Assembly: GCA_016748015.1 (NCBI GenBank)
Contig: JAAOMT010000197.1
Span: 174,314 to 207,058 of the forward strand
DNA: 32,745 nucleotides
Direction: 5' to 3'
Origin: Geosiphon pyriformis
Taxonomy: Eukaryota; Glomeromycota; Glomeromycetes; Archaeosporales; Geosiphonaceae
The notes under the pieces were generated by a model. It was not told the origin of the DNA, ran no database searches, and saw only the letters and a program-made list of their open reading frames with translations. Of the stretch, positions 10,701 through 20,217 are shown in pieces; position 1 is the stretch's first letter; each line of letters starts with the position of its first letter. Made by a program: the position numbers and the translations under genes.

Positions 10701-12476
10701 AATCTCCAAGTTTTTAGCTGGTGTTCTCAACACCTTCTACAATTTTCAGTTCAAGTTAGGGTCAATTCTTCAAACAATTTTCTGGCTGGTATGGTCTATA
10801 TTTTTTCTGGGTGTGATTTGTTTTTGGGTGGATCTTTAATTAGTGTATTTCATTTTCGGAGTGGTACTTTTATGTCTTTTGTACTTGGTGAATGTGATTA
10901 TTTTAAGTATGTCTCTTCTTTTTAGTGTTATGGGGTTGCCTTTATAAACCAACTGCATGATAAACATGGCACTGTTTTTGGTTGGACAACCTTTAAGCAG
11001 TAGAAATGGTTGGACTCTTGTGGCTCTGTTCTCATCTGGTTTGAGCTTTCTGTTTGTTTTCTTGGAGGTGAGGTTTTTCTTTCTGTTTGTCACTCACTTT
11101 TGAATGGTCTCTTCTCTTCTAATATTTTTTGGTCTTATGATTTTGATGTTGTTAGAGTTAATTTGTTGCATGTTAATACTGCTTGTCTTTCTGTGTACAC
11201 AGATGGATCTTTGAGCAGTCTGGGAACTCTTGGTATAATGGCTGGTACTGCTGCCTTCTTTGAGGATATTGGTCTGGATATAAATATGAAGATCTTTGGT
11301 CTGGTCTTTTCTACAATGGTGGAATTGCAGACTATTGCTCTGGCTCTTGAGTGTGTTTCTTTTTTTTGTTCTGTTAATTTGTTTTCAGACAGCCAGACTG
11401 CTTTGAATGCTTGCAAGTCAGAGTCTGTGCTGACTTATCTGGATTTCAGGAATTAGTGTTGGATTGAGCATTGTCATATTTCTAATGTTATTCATCAAAA
11501 AAATTTGGATGTTAATTGGGTCAAAGTTAAAAGACACTCAAGTGTCTCTGACAATGAGCATGCTGATGCTCTTGCCAGGGCTGCCATCTTCTCTGATTGG
11601 CACTTATCTCACATGGTTAAGGAACACTTTCTTAGGGCTAAAGACATGACTGTTTCTGGTAATTCTAGGCATTTTGTTCATAATATTTTCTGATCTATTA
11701 ACTATGTGCATTGGGAGATTGGTTTTGGTTTTTGGATCATGATAAACAGCCTATGTGCTAATATTGATTGGTCCAAATTTTTATTGGTATAGCACCCTAA
11801 TTCTTACTTGGCTGTAGGTTTTACCAGTGCATGCACTGCCAGCTTGCGGTCATATTTTATAAAGACATTACATCATCACCTTCCTGTTGCAGTATGCAAG
11901 TGACTTTATAATAAGTGTTATCCCAGTGTGATTTGCTTGTTTTGTGGTAATGTTGAGGTCTTAGACCATGTTTTTTCTTGCCCTTTTGATATTGCTAGTC
12001 ATTTTTGGCTGGTGGAGAATTATGTGTTTGTTTGGGAAGCACAATCAAATTTATCTTGCTATTTCTCTTGTGTCTTGCAGTTGTTGTCTACTTGTGTTTC
12101 TGATGTTGTTGTTGGTACAGCTTTATATAAAGGCTTTGTTTTCAATGAGTGGTATTAGGAGTTTCTTTTTGTTTTCAAGGACCCTAAAGTTGCAGCTTAG
12201 AACATTGTGTTTTTTGTGTGCAAATTTTGTCTTATATTTAAGGATAATATCTGACTAGTGTAAACTAAACACCAAGCTGTTATAGAAAAAAATGGCCTAA
12301 TCCTGCATGATAGTTCCATGCCTGTTTCAGTTTCTGATCTTTCTGTGGTGCTTTCAGCTGGAATGGTTAGATTACTGAGTATTGCTGATGCATTTGGTAT
12401 TAGTTTTGGGTTTTATAAACCTTGTTTGTTTTTTCTGAGTACTGGAAACATGATATCTGTTTATATAAGTGTCTAG
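7788..12476 (+). pseudogene. LINE 1 ORF2: endonuclease, reverse transcriptase, RNase H, zinc finger
   Basis: ORF2 would nick the target and copy the element RNA. One frame of 1563 codons runs from ATG 7788 to TAG 12474 with no frameshift, but with about 17 internal stops (for example at 8580, 9249, 9921, 10617, 11691). Most are one transition from Trp, Gln or Arg. Domains: AP-like endonuclease (TCNVRKMNN at 7818, TETKLK near 7905, GSDFNED near 8229, with SDFN where GDFN is expected, DTNH near 8450); RT (IPKPYEW at 9489, LVLQDM near 9736, RT centre A-F-V-N-N at 10089-10103, where F-V-D-D is expected); RNase H (VYTDGSL near 11194, VELQTIALALE near 11320, FSDSQTAL near 11382, HADALA near 11559); and a C-terminal zinc finger (CLFCGN...HVFSC, 11934-11980). 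Both RT aspartates are Asn, so it is dead twice over. Confidence 0.88.
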
Positions 12477-12606
12477 TGTTGTTTTGATTAGTTTGAGTGG
12501 CTGGTCATGTGTAGCAAATACATAATTCACACCTAGTTTAGATCATTAATGTGATATATAGTACTAGGCTGCATTTGGACTTTACTTATTAAATAATAAT
12601 AAAAAA
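12477..12606 (+). other. LINE 1 3' UTR and tail
   Basis: 130 nt, with no gene. It aligns with the 3' UTR of LINE B on the other strand (13290-13428): both hold GAGTGGCTGG, then TACTAG and TTGG(A/G)CTT, ending in an A/AAT-rich tail. The conserved 3' end is probably the RT recognition site. Confidence 0.6.
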
Positions 12607-12618
12607 ATTAATTCAAAA
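12607..12618 (+). repeat. Target-site duplication of LINE 1, 3' copy
   Basis: Identical to 5841-5852. The run of A before it makes the left edge uncertain by a few bases. Confidence 0.7.
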
Positions 12619-13279
12619 CATAAGTATTACAATAGTAATTATTTGTTTTTAATTGTTTAATTTTTTAATATAAATAATAACAAATTTAGTAAGTTTTTGT
12701 TTAATAATTTAAAAATATTATTATTAGTAAAAAACAGTTTTAAATATTTATTAATTAACAAAAAAAGCAGCTTAATTTTTAAGTATTTATTACATATTTT
12801 AAAAAAATAAATAAAGAAATAATTTTAATATTTTGACTATATTTTATTTATTTGTATCTGTTTTTATTATTTTGTTAAATTATTTTTAAAAACTTTATTT
12901 TTTTAAAATTTAAAATTTTTGTAATATAAAAAATTTTTTTTATTTTTTTATTTTTTTTTAAGATAAATTCAAAAATATTTTAATTTTTTTAATAGTTATT
13001 TTTGTTTTTTTTTTTAAATAATCAATTAAATTAGTTTTTATTATTAAATTAAATTTTTTAATAATATAAATTTTTTTTGTTTTAAAAAACAAATTAATAT
13101 AATAGTTAACTATTAAGTTTTTGTTCAAATTTTTGTAATTGTTTAGTAATTAAATTTTTAATGTATTATAAATTATTTTAATAAATTAATAAATTTTTTT
13201 GTTTTTTAAGTTTGATTTTAAGTCAAGTAAAAATTAGTAGTTAATAAAATTTTTTTTGTAAAACTTTTTAATATTGTAA
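12619..13279 (+). mobile_element. LINE E, ORF2 fragment 2 (RT palm), ghost
   Basis: AT-rich with no open frame. It continues the E target sequence after LINE 1. At 13058-13077, ttttttaataatataaattt aligns with the RT active-site codons of LINE 1 (10091-10112), at close to the offset expected from fragment 1. Just after it, ctattaagttttt (13108-13120) matches the CTAGTGAATT-type sequence that follows the active site. This supports an old plus-strand LINE; base-by-base alignment is poor. Confidence 0.4.
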
Positions 13280-13289
13280 TTGAATTTTT
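13280..13289 (+). repeat. Possible target-site duplication of LINE B, 3' side
   Basis: TTGAATTTTT, also at 31122-31131 beyond the other end of LINE B. Simple sequence, so it is only weakly diagnostic. Confidence 0.4.
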
Positions 13290-13428
13290 TTTTTATTTTT
13301 TTATTACAAGTTTTATGAGTGAAGCCCAATTGCTATCTAGTACATAGAACCAAACTAAGTGGAACCAACTAAACACAGCTCACACACAGACTACATGTGG
13401 CCAGCCACTTGAGTCAGACAAGGCAATA
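13290..13428 (-). other. LINE B 3' UTR and tail
   Basis: About 139 nt without a gene. It matches the LINE 1 3' UTR (12477-12606) and ends in an A-rich tail, which appears as a T-run at 13285-13307 on the plus strand. Confidence 0.55.
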
Positions 13429-16400
13429 CTATATACCTATAACAACAAAAGCATTACTACTTAAACCAGAGAAAAAACGACACAATTTGTGCCTACCAAA
13501 CTTGACAGCAAAAGATTCTATAACACCAAGCATATAGACAACACCAGCCAACAATATAGAAATTATATTGCTGAACAAGCCAGAAACCACACTATTATCT
13601 CTAACCAAGCCAGTTTTTTCTATCTTTATTCTATGCTTGGTCCTAATAGTCCATATTCGAGTATGCTACAACTCCATCACAAATTTAATGAATTCCATTA
13701 GAGTCTGAGTAGCTTTCTTCCTTCCCTCAAAAACTGAAACAGCTTTAGCATACTAATTTTTTATTACAAAACCCTTGCATATTGTTGTATAAAGATCCAC
13801 ATCCAAAGAACATAACAAAAGTGAGAGCAAAATAGCAGATGGAGACGAACTCATAAGACCAAACATTGATATTCATTTTTTAGCAGCTTTAACCAAAATG
13901 TCCTCACAAAGACCAGAGTTATCAGAACAAGCAAAAACATGATCAAAGAACTTTATCTTGTCATACAGTAAACACAAAACACTAGGATAACTTCTGCTGT
14001 ACAACCTCTTTCTAACTGCAACTGGCAGCCACCTATATACAGCCTTTATCAAATACGTGCATAAATTAGCTGACTTCCTACTGGTAAACCCAGAAAGCAT
14101 ATGTGAATCAGAATGCCAAACCATCACAGTAGCATTCCAATCTATTTCCTTAATCATAACATTTAGAACTATACCAAAACCTGGACCAGCCTCCCAACAG
14201 GCACAGCATATTGACTGGTGTAAGTTTTAAGCAAAATAATGAACATTGCCAGATATGGCAGTCTTCTCAACAACTAAAAACCTCTCCTGAATATTAACTG
14301 GCAAAGAAAGAGACAAGGAAATAGCCTTATTAGCCAGTGTGTCAGCCCTTATATTGCCCAACATATCTGAATGTTTTTTAACCTTCACCTACTTAATTGA
14401 AATATTTTTGTTTTTAAGAAGATTGACAATTTGCAATCTTTTGATTTAACATTGATTATGGAAGTCAGATGTAGTCAAAGAAACCTCGAAAATGCAGGCA
14501 TCAATCACAGATTGACTATATGAGTATAAAACCACTGAGCAAGAAGATGAAACACACTCCAAGACCAACATCACAGCTTGTAGTTCAGCTAAAATAAAGG
14601 ACAAAAATCCAGTGACTTTAACCCCAATGCCCACATTTGCAGCCAGAAAGTATGCAGCTGTCCCAACAGAACCAGCACATCTCAAGGACCTATTCATATA
14701 CACCTCAATACAATCAGACCACACCTCCAGCAAACTATCATGAACTTCAGAAAACCTATCAGAATTCAAAACACCTAGCACATCCTCCTTAGTAGCAGTA
14801 GCAGTTCTGACCCCCAAAGAAATATAATTGTTCATAAAATCAGATGTTAAAGAAAACCAGTAAAAGCACAGGGCCCCTCGGGTCTAATTACTTCTAATAC
14901 TGAAATGTTTTCCAGTCCATCATCTTTCCTTTCTTGTTAAGAATTCTGTCACCAAAAACAACACCAAAACGCTTCAATGAAAAAATGGATTTGTAATACA
15001 AAGACTAACCCAGAATGCCCAGACATTAGAAAATTGCCAGATCCACGAAAGGCACAAAGTAAATTGTTTGACAAGGATAATTCATTCTCCAAAAAAATCT
15101 TTATCACCTCTGCCAAAAAATTGTTAACAGGACTAACATACAACTTAATAGGAAATTGCAAAGAATTCAAAAGAAACCATCTCAGAACTTGCTAATCCAA
15201 AAATCTATGATCAAATAAATGTCTAAGAATGCCATGGCCATTAGAAAATGAAATCAGTGATGCCAGTTTTTTTTCAGACTGCACTTGCTCAAAAGGCTTC
15301 AATTCATATAAAAAAGAGTGGTGCAAGACCTCACTGGGGAAGTCATATGGTAAACTAGCTTTAGCTCTAAGACTTTTTCTAATCATGATATCCCATTTAC
15401 AACACATATCTAAAGTAACAAAACTGAACTGTACATGATAGCTAACAATGGGCTACAAAACTGCCAAAACCAAATAACAGAATTGTTTGTCTGTAATAGT
15501 TTTTCTTAACACTATATTAGAAAAAAACTTGACATTCTTATAGGCTTGAGCCAAATTGGGCTTAAAAAGACTCTCAGTTGACAGGAAGATACCCAAATAT
15601 CAGTATGGCTCACTCTTTCTAGCAATCAAAATTGGCACTTCATTAATTAATAGCAAAGCATTCTTAACCTCTCGATTGATAGAAATTGCTACTGTCTTAT
15701 TGTTATTAATTGAGATGTTATTGATTACAAAAAATTTACTTGCAATATTCAAAATATACTGTGTAGATGCCTGACTACTTCCAACCCAAATTGTATCATC
15801 AACAAAAGCACCTGCAGCCAAAAAGAAGGTTTTTTCTCTACTTGTTTTAATCCTGCCAGACTTTGCTACAAACCTAGAATCAATTCTATACCTACATAAT
15901 TGCTCATGTTTTTTTACTTCACACAAAAATAGATCATAAAATATTCTTCAAAGCAGTAGAGAAAAGATTTCTCCTTAATCTAACTCATCATGTACTCTAT
16001 AACTATCTAAGAGCCCAAAATCAGTCATCACCCTGTTGAGCCAGTTCCCATGAATGTTGCCAAAAAATTGGATGAAACATCCACACATTTTGATACAAAG
16101 CAAGTTTATTCACAAATGATCCCAGCCTACTGAATCATAAGCTTTGTGTATATCTTGTAGTACTAACCAAAGCTCTCTGTTTTTCTCTAGAGCATTCTCA
16201 ACAACTGAGCCAATAGCAAAAATAGGAGACTGGATCAAAGTACCCTTTAACACTGAAAAATTGTCAACATGAAGAACATTAAACTTGCTACAAGCCAAAG
16301 ATATCCGATCAGATAAAATCTTAGATAGTATTTTATGTGCTGTCTCAACCAATATGATAGGTCTGGTATTTATCAGAATACTATTTCACTCATAAGGTTT

Positions 16401-18110
16401 CGGAATTATTGAAATCCATGCTTCCTTCCACAGATTAGAAACTGCACCCATACTCAAGTACAAATTCAACAATTTCAAAAGACAGACCAAAACCTCCCCA
16501 CCACAATGTTTCTAAAGTTTATTTAGTATCCCAGATAACCTGGCTGCTTTATTGTTCAGCAGATTATCAACAACCAGAGACAATTCCTCCATACCAATAT
16601 CAACTATTACATCAGAAAAAACATCATCATTCACATAATTCAGAGGCATATATTGTCAAGCCCAGAGGTCAGATATTTCCAGAAGAACCGATCACTTTCT
16701 TGTCTACCCTTCCATAATTTTGTTAATCTTGAGCTTCATCTCATTAGGGTTAACTACCAGCTTATCATCCACTACCAAGTGATCCAAAACCACTTTGTGA
16801 AATGGACATTTCAGAATGCTCTTTATTATCTTTCTTTTGTTAGAACAGAAGTTTTCCATATGACAGTCAATTGCCTTCTTTATAGCAGTATCTTCAGCAA
16901 CTTTAGACTTATAATACTTGGACTTACAATACCCTTTCTTTATTACTGACAAATGTTTAATCAACTCCATTGAGCTTACACCATTCAAAACCATGTTATC
17001 AATCTTGAAAGCTTCGACTGCATTAACAGCCAACCAAATCTTAATAAGACAGTTGAAATTTAGGAAATCACCAGAGTTCCAACATTTCACAATCTTTGCA
17101 ACAAGCAGCTTTAATTTAAAAAATTTGGAAGATTGTTTATTCCTTAAACAGTCATACTCACTATATCATATTCTAGAAAAAACTGTGTTAGCAGCCTGTA
17201 TTATGGCCTCTTCCAACAATTTTCACATTGTATTTAAGTCACCATTGACTCTTGCCTCTTCAAACATGTTCAATCTAGCCAAAAACTTGGCAGAAGAGCA
17301 ATCTTTAAAGCTTAATTATTGAACATTATCTGCATTCTTTAATTTGAATCTCCACCAGTCTTGGTTGGCTTGTTTGCGAATACTAATAAAATGTGTATTC
17401 AGCAGTCTATTCAAACCAATTAAAACAGAAACTGACTTATAATTTGTATCAAAAAACTCAGACACACTATTGACAAAATGTGATACCATAGCAGATGCCA
17501 AATTTCTACTAACTAGAATAAAATCAATTACTTTCTCAACATTTCTAGAATTGCTTCAGGTGGAAGCCTTGGCCAATGAGTGTCCATCAAAAGTATTAAC
17601 CAGACCCAAACCCAAACAGAACTTGAAACTCGCACTTTTGCTAGACCTATTTTCATTAAAGTTACTACCCAAAACCACAAAAGAGCTGGAATTGACCATC
17701 TTAGAAATTATAGAATTGATATCAGCAGCTTGACTAAACTGTGTGCTGATAGATACACCAGTGTACAGACTCAAGATTATAACTGAAAGTTTGTTTTTGA
17801 ATAGAAGGTGCACAGAAATCAAACAACCAGGAACCTCATCCACTTTTAAAACATGCTAAGCCAAAGAATTGTTCATAATTATGGGAACCTTAGCATTATG
17901 AAACCCAACATCCAAACCAGAAATAAAAACCCGAAGTCCATCAAATTTATTCATGATCCAAGGCCTAATGTCAGATCATAATTTAGTCTCAGTAATAATC
18001 AAAATCATATTTCCTGAATCCTTATGCCAATGGACAATGTTTTCCTGTTTAGCTAAATTTGTCATACTCTTAATATTGCACATAGCCACTCTCCAAATGA
18101 GCTCACTCAT
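13429..18110 (-). pseudogene. LINE B ORF2: endonuclease, reverse transcriptase, RNase H, zinc finger
   Basis: Homologous to LINE 1 ORF2 from end to end (about 1561 codons) but clearly diverged. It starts at ATG 18110, overlapping the ORF1 stop, and ends at TAG 13431-13429. Domains: endonuclease (MCNIKSM near 18085, ITETKL, GSNFNEN where GDFNED is expected, DTNY where DTDH is expected); RT (IPKPYE, LVLQDIHKAYDSVGW near 16120-16170, active site A-F-V-D-D kept at 15795-15809); RNase H near 14450-14720, where YTDGSL has become Y-M-N-R-S-L, so the first catalytic Asp is lost; and a zinc finger near 13960, where the second Cys is Tyr. The frame holds from 18110 to about 15000, then slips between about 15000 and 14870 and continues one base off. 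Many in-frame stops fit Trp, Gln or Arg by one transition. Confidence 0.85.
18107..18110 (-). promoter_or_regulatory. ATGA stop/start overlap of LINE B
   Basis: The ORF1 stop TGA (18109-18107) overlaps the ORF2 ATG (18110-18108). Same arrangement as LINE 1 at 7788-7791. Confidence 0.6.
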
Positions 18111-18307
18111 TGATGCAAAGAGTGCATCAGAGAACCTGAATTTATGCACAACAGATCTAACTTCCCCAAGATTGAGCCAATAGAAACCTCAAGAGCCATC
18201 ATCTTGGATTTCAAACTGCCAACTTTGGAAGTAAGAATCTTTGAACTGCTTAGACCTAAATCTGCCATCTTGTCTTCTAACATTAAAGAAGAGGAAAGAA
18301 GAAATGG
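18107..18307 (-). pseudogene. LINE B ORF1, C-terminal exon-like remainder
   Basis: This holds the last 67 codons of ORF1 including the stop. The frame is exactly continuous with 31001-29319 once the inserted LTR and one target duplication are left out (1683 nt, or 561 codons, lie upstream). The sequence is rich in K, L, S and M (SSSKILTSKVG, SKMMALEVS), suggesting an amphipathic or coiled-coil tail, and ends next to the ORF2 start. Confidence 0.75.
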
Positions 18308-18311
18308 CTGT
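18308..18311 (+). repeat. Target duplication of the solo LTR, left copy
   Basis: CTGT here, CCGT at 29319-29322. They differ by one C-to-T transition. Confidence 0.55.
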
Positions 18312-18395
18312 TGTTACAAGTGATTCTTTGAGGTGTTGAATCAAATAACAAACCTGTAATTTAGTGCTAAAAGTTATTTGTGTTGATGTTATTAA

Positions 18396-18469
18396 TCTGA
18401 AGGTTTTGTATCTGAAGGTTTTGTATTTGAAGGTTTTGTATTGAAGGTTTTGTATCTGAAGGTTTCGGG
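18396..18469 (+). repeat. 15-bp tandem repeat in solo LTR
   Basis: Five units of TCTGAAGGTTTTGTA with small variations; the fourth unit is one base shorter. LTR copy 1 has only one or two degenerate units at the same place (1458-1490), so the array grew after the copies separated. Confidence 0.85.
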
Positions 18470-18947
18470 TTGAATTCTTTGTATAATGGACAGAGATTCA
18501 ATAGTTGTTTATCCGTAGCTTCCCAGAATTGCAATTCTGTCAATTCTTTTCTCGGCATAATGGCCAGCAATTTTCTGGTAAGTATTCTGTATTTTCTGTA
18601 TGTGTTCTACCCTCTCACAAGGGTCTTTTACCAGACAATTCTTAATGTCAGTAATCTAGTGCTTTATTCAACTAATTAGTGCACAACAATAAAATCAAAA
18701 AAAAATAAAGAAAAAAAAATAAAAGAAAATCATAAATAAGCCAAGGCAATTTTGCAAGTCAGTATTCCATCAATAGCCGTGATCAAGAGCTATTGTTCTA
18801 GTGTGTTTAAGTATCAATTACTATCAACATGGAGTGTTGATAGTGGAATTAGGTTTGAGAAATCAAATAGTTATTTATTGTGTTTGGAAGGTTGTTTAGA
18901 TGAAATTTAAACTTGGAGGTCCTTCTTTCAGCTTCTAATCCTACTGC

Positions 18948-18955
18948 TATATATA
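18948..18955 (-). promoter_or_regulatory. TATA-like box of solo A-family LTR
   Basis: TATATATA followed by the same flank as in LTR copy 1 (1988-1995). Confidence 0.45.
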
Positions 18956-18993
18956 CATAATTGAGATTCCTCAATTCCTCAATTTTTCACAAC

Positions 18994-19085
18994 AGGAATC
19001 CTGGGATTTCTGGAATCCTGCAATTTCTTTGAGAGAAATCCTGGAATTCTGGAATCCTGCAATTCCTTGTGAGAATCCTGTAATT
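18994..19085 (+). repeat. U3 repeats of 38-39 bp in solo LTR
   Basis: The unit aatcctgg(g)atttctggaatcctgcaattt occurs twice in full and once in part. LTR copy 1 has unrelated repeats (gagcaatatgct type, 2015-2115) at this place, just upstream of the TATA-like box. Confidence 0.7.
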
Positions 19086-19097
19086 TCACATTTTACT

Positions 19098-19101
19098 ACA
19101 T
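19098..19101 (+). repeat. Target duplication of gypsy B, left copy
   Basis: ACAT here, ACGT at 29255-29258. One transition apart; four bases is within the Ty3/gypsy range. Confidence 0.55.
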
Positions 19102-19160
19102 TGTTACTCGAGTAGAAAAACCGATCCAAAGTTATAAAAAAACGTGACCAAAACATGACA

Positions 19161-19350
19161 TAATACAGAATAATGCGCAATAATGTTGAATAATGTATTA
19201 TAACGTAGGATAACGTGTTATAATGCAGGATAACACAGAATAGCATGCAATAACGTAGAATAACATGTTATAACACAGGATAACACAGAATAACATGTAA
19301 TAACGTCAAATAACGTGTTATAACATAGGATAACTAGCAATAACATAGAA
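19161..19350 (+). repeat. 10-bp tandem array in 5' LTR of gypsy B
   Basis: Nineteen units of exactly 10 bp, consensus TAACRYRNRA, without indels. Several unit pairs make palindromes such as ATAACATGTTAT. Confidence 0.92.
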
Positions 19351-19433
19351 AAATAAAGCAATAACAGAAACAACAAAGCAATAGCTAGTGATAGCAAGAC
19401 AATTAAAAGCAATCCTGTAAAACCAAAAGAATG

Positions 19434-19440
19434 TATAAAA
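19434..19440 (+). promoter_or_regulatory. TATA box of 5' LTR, gypsy B
   Basis: TATAAAA in the context ATGTATAAAAGC, conserved in the 3' LTR at 28533-28539. Probable pol II core promoter for genomic RNA. Confidence 0.65.
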
Positions 19441-20110
19441 GCAAGTAGTTGTAGAAGTAAGAAAAAACAGACAGATAGATACGAACCTTTAGACAAGAAT
19501 TAAATATCCATACTTCTTCATTCTTTATTATCTTCTCTATTTCATCTCCTGAAATAAACCAATTATTAAAAAAAAATCAGAATCACGAATTTATGTTCTC
19601 AAACTTCATGGAATTTACATGAATTAACCCTTGTCTCGTATCTCTATTCTAGAACAGATGCTCTTAACATAACCACCTCAAACCTATTAACAATTTGGAC
19701 CAATCGCTCTTGATCACGGCAATTGATGATACTAATTTATCTTTTTTTTTTTTTTTTTCTTTTTCTGTCTTATTTTTGTGGAGCGGTAACATAGTAAAAT
19801 TGACTGTTTGGGAATAGACTTTGTGATAGCCTGGTAAAAGAGGGAAGCTCCCCCTAAGTTTTGAATATTAATATTATCTTGTTAGCTTACCAAAAGAGTG
19901 AAAAGACAATACTAGACCCTAATAACTACACTCATTAGCTTGGAGAAGAAAGCTCACATTTACAAAAAATGTTGCAATTGACAAAAGACAAACTCTGTGC
20001 TTTATAACCAAAAACTCAACAGGTAAATTCACATTCAGGAATAAACCTTCAGAGACTGATAATCAAGACTAAGCCAACAGAATTATGCAGAAGACGTATC
20101 ATCCATAATT

Positions 20111-20173
20111 GAGAGCACCAAATGTTACTATTTTCTATACCTACCAAGTTTACTCATAACATTTGGTGCTCTC
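20111..20173 (+). other. Inverted repeat joining U5 and primer-binding site
   Basis: The 17-nt arm GAGAGCACCAAATGTTA (20111-20127) is perfectly complementary to 20157-20173, with a 29-nt loop. The right arm spans the LTR end and the start of the primer-binding site. Confidence 0.85.
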
Positions 20174-20180
20174 TGTGAGG
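20164..20180 (+). other. Primer-binding site of gypsy B
   Basis: TGGTGCTCTCTGTGAGG, two bases after the LTR end. Shared with gypsy A. Either a tRNA ending ...GAGAGCACCA or the LTR's own GAGAGCACCA (20111-20120) could pair with it. Confidence 0.75.
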
Positions 20181-20217
20181 TTATAAATCTACAGAGACAA
20201 AGTATCTCCAAAAATAC

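Larger units (their letters stand above)
5853..12606 (+). mobile_element. LINE 1, full-length non-LTR retrotransposon, inactivated
   Basis: About 6.75 kb between 12-bp target duplications. The order is a pyrimidine-rich 5' end, ORF1, ORF2, a 130-nt 3' UTR and an AATAATAATAAAAAAA tail. LINE B has the same plan and nearly the same length (about 6.8 kb without its insert). Its 5' end shares the AAACTTCTTT start with LINE B, so this copy is not 5'-truncated. The endonuclease-RT-RNase H architecture points to the I/Tad-like groups; the clade is an inference. Confidence 0.85.
13290..18311 (-). mobile_element. LINE B, 3' part (ORF1 end, ORF2, 3' UTR)
   Basis: This is the downstream part of a full-length minus-strand LINE. 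The upstream part is at 29319-31121. The two are separated by a solo LTR holding gypsy B, flanked by CTGT (18308-18311) and CCGT (29319-29322). Joined, the LINE is about 6.8 kb, close to LINE 1. It ends at 13290 in an A-rich tail. Confidence 0.85.
18312..19101 (-). repeat. Solo A-family LTR (copy 2), main part
   Basis: It matches LTR copy 1 (1377-2177) in the same orientation, with long identical stretches such as caataacaaacc (18344) and tatatatacataattga (18948). No internal element sequence is attached, so it is a solo LTR. Its U3 start is cut off by gypsy B and resumes at 29255-29318. Copy-specific changes include a 15-bp minisatellite and 38-39-bp repeats. Confidence 0.8.
19102..20161 (+). 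repeat. 5' LTR of gypsy B
   Basis: 1060 bp, TG...CA ends. It holds the 10-bp array (19161-19350), a TATA box (19434-19440), an AATAAA near 19553 and a T17 tract (19742-19758). Matched to 28201-29254; the T tract is 10 long there, which explains most of the length difference. Confidence 0.92.

Noticed and set aside
19161-19350. CRISPR array
   Set aside because: A 10-bp contiguous period without spacers, inside an LTR of a eukaryotic element.
18971-19496. Hydrophobic minus-strand open frames over the LTRs (also 2989-3249, 28094-28595)
   Set aside because: They come from translating the 10-bp LTR array and its flanks; the Tyr/Leu/Ile-rich pattern is a result of the repeat.
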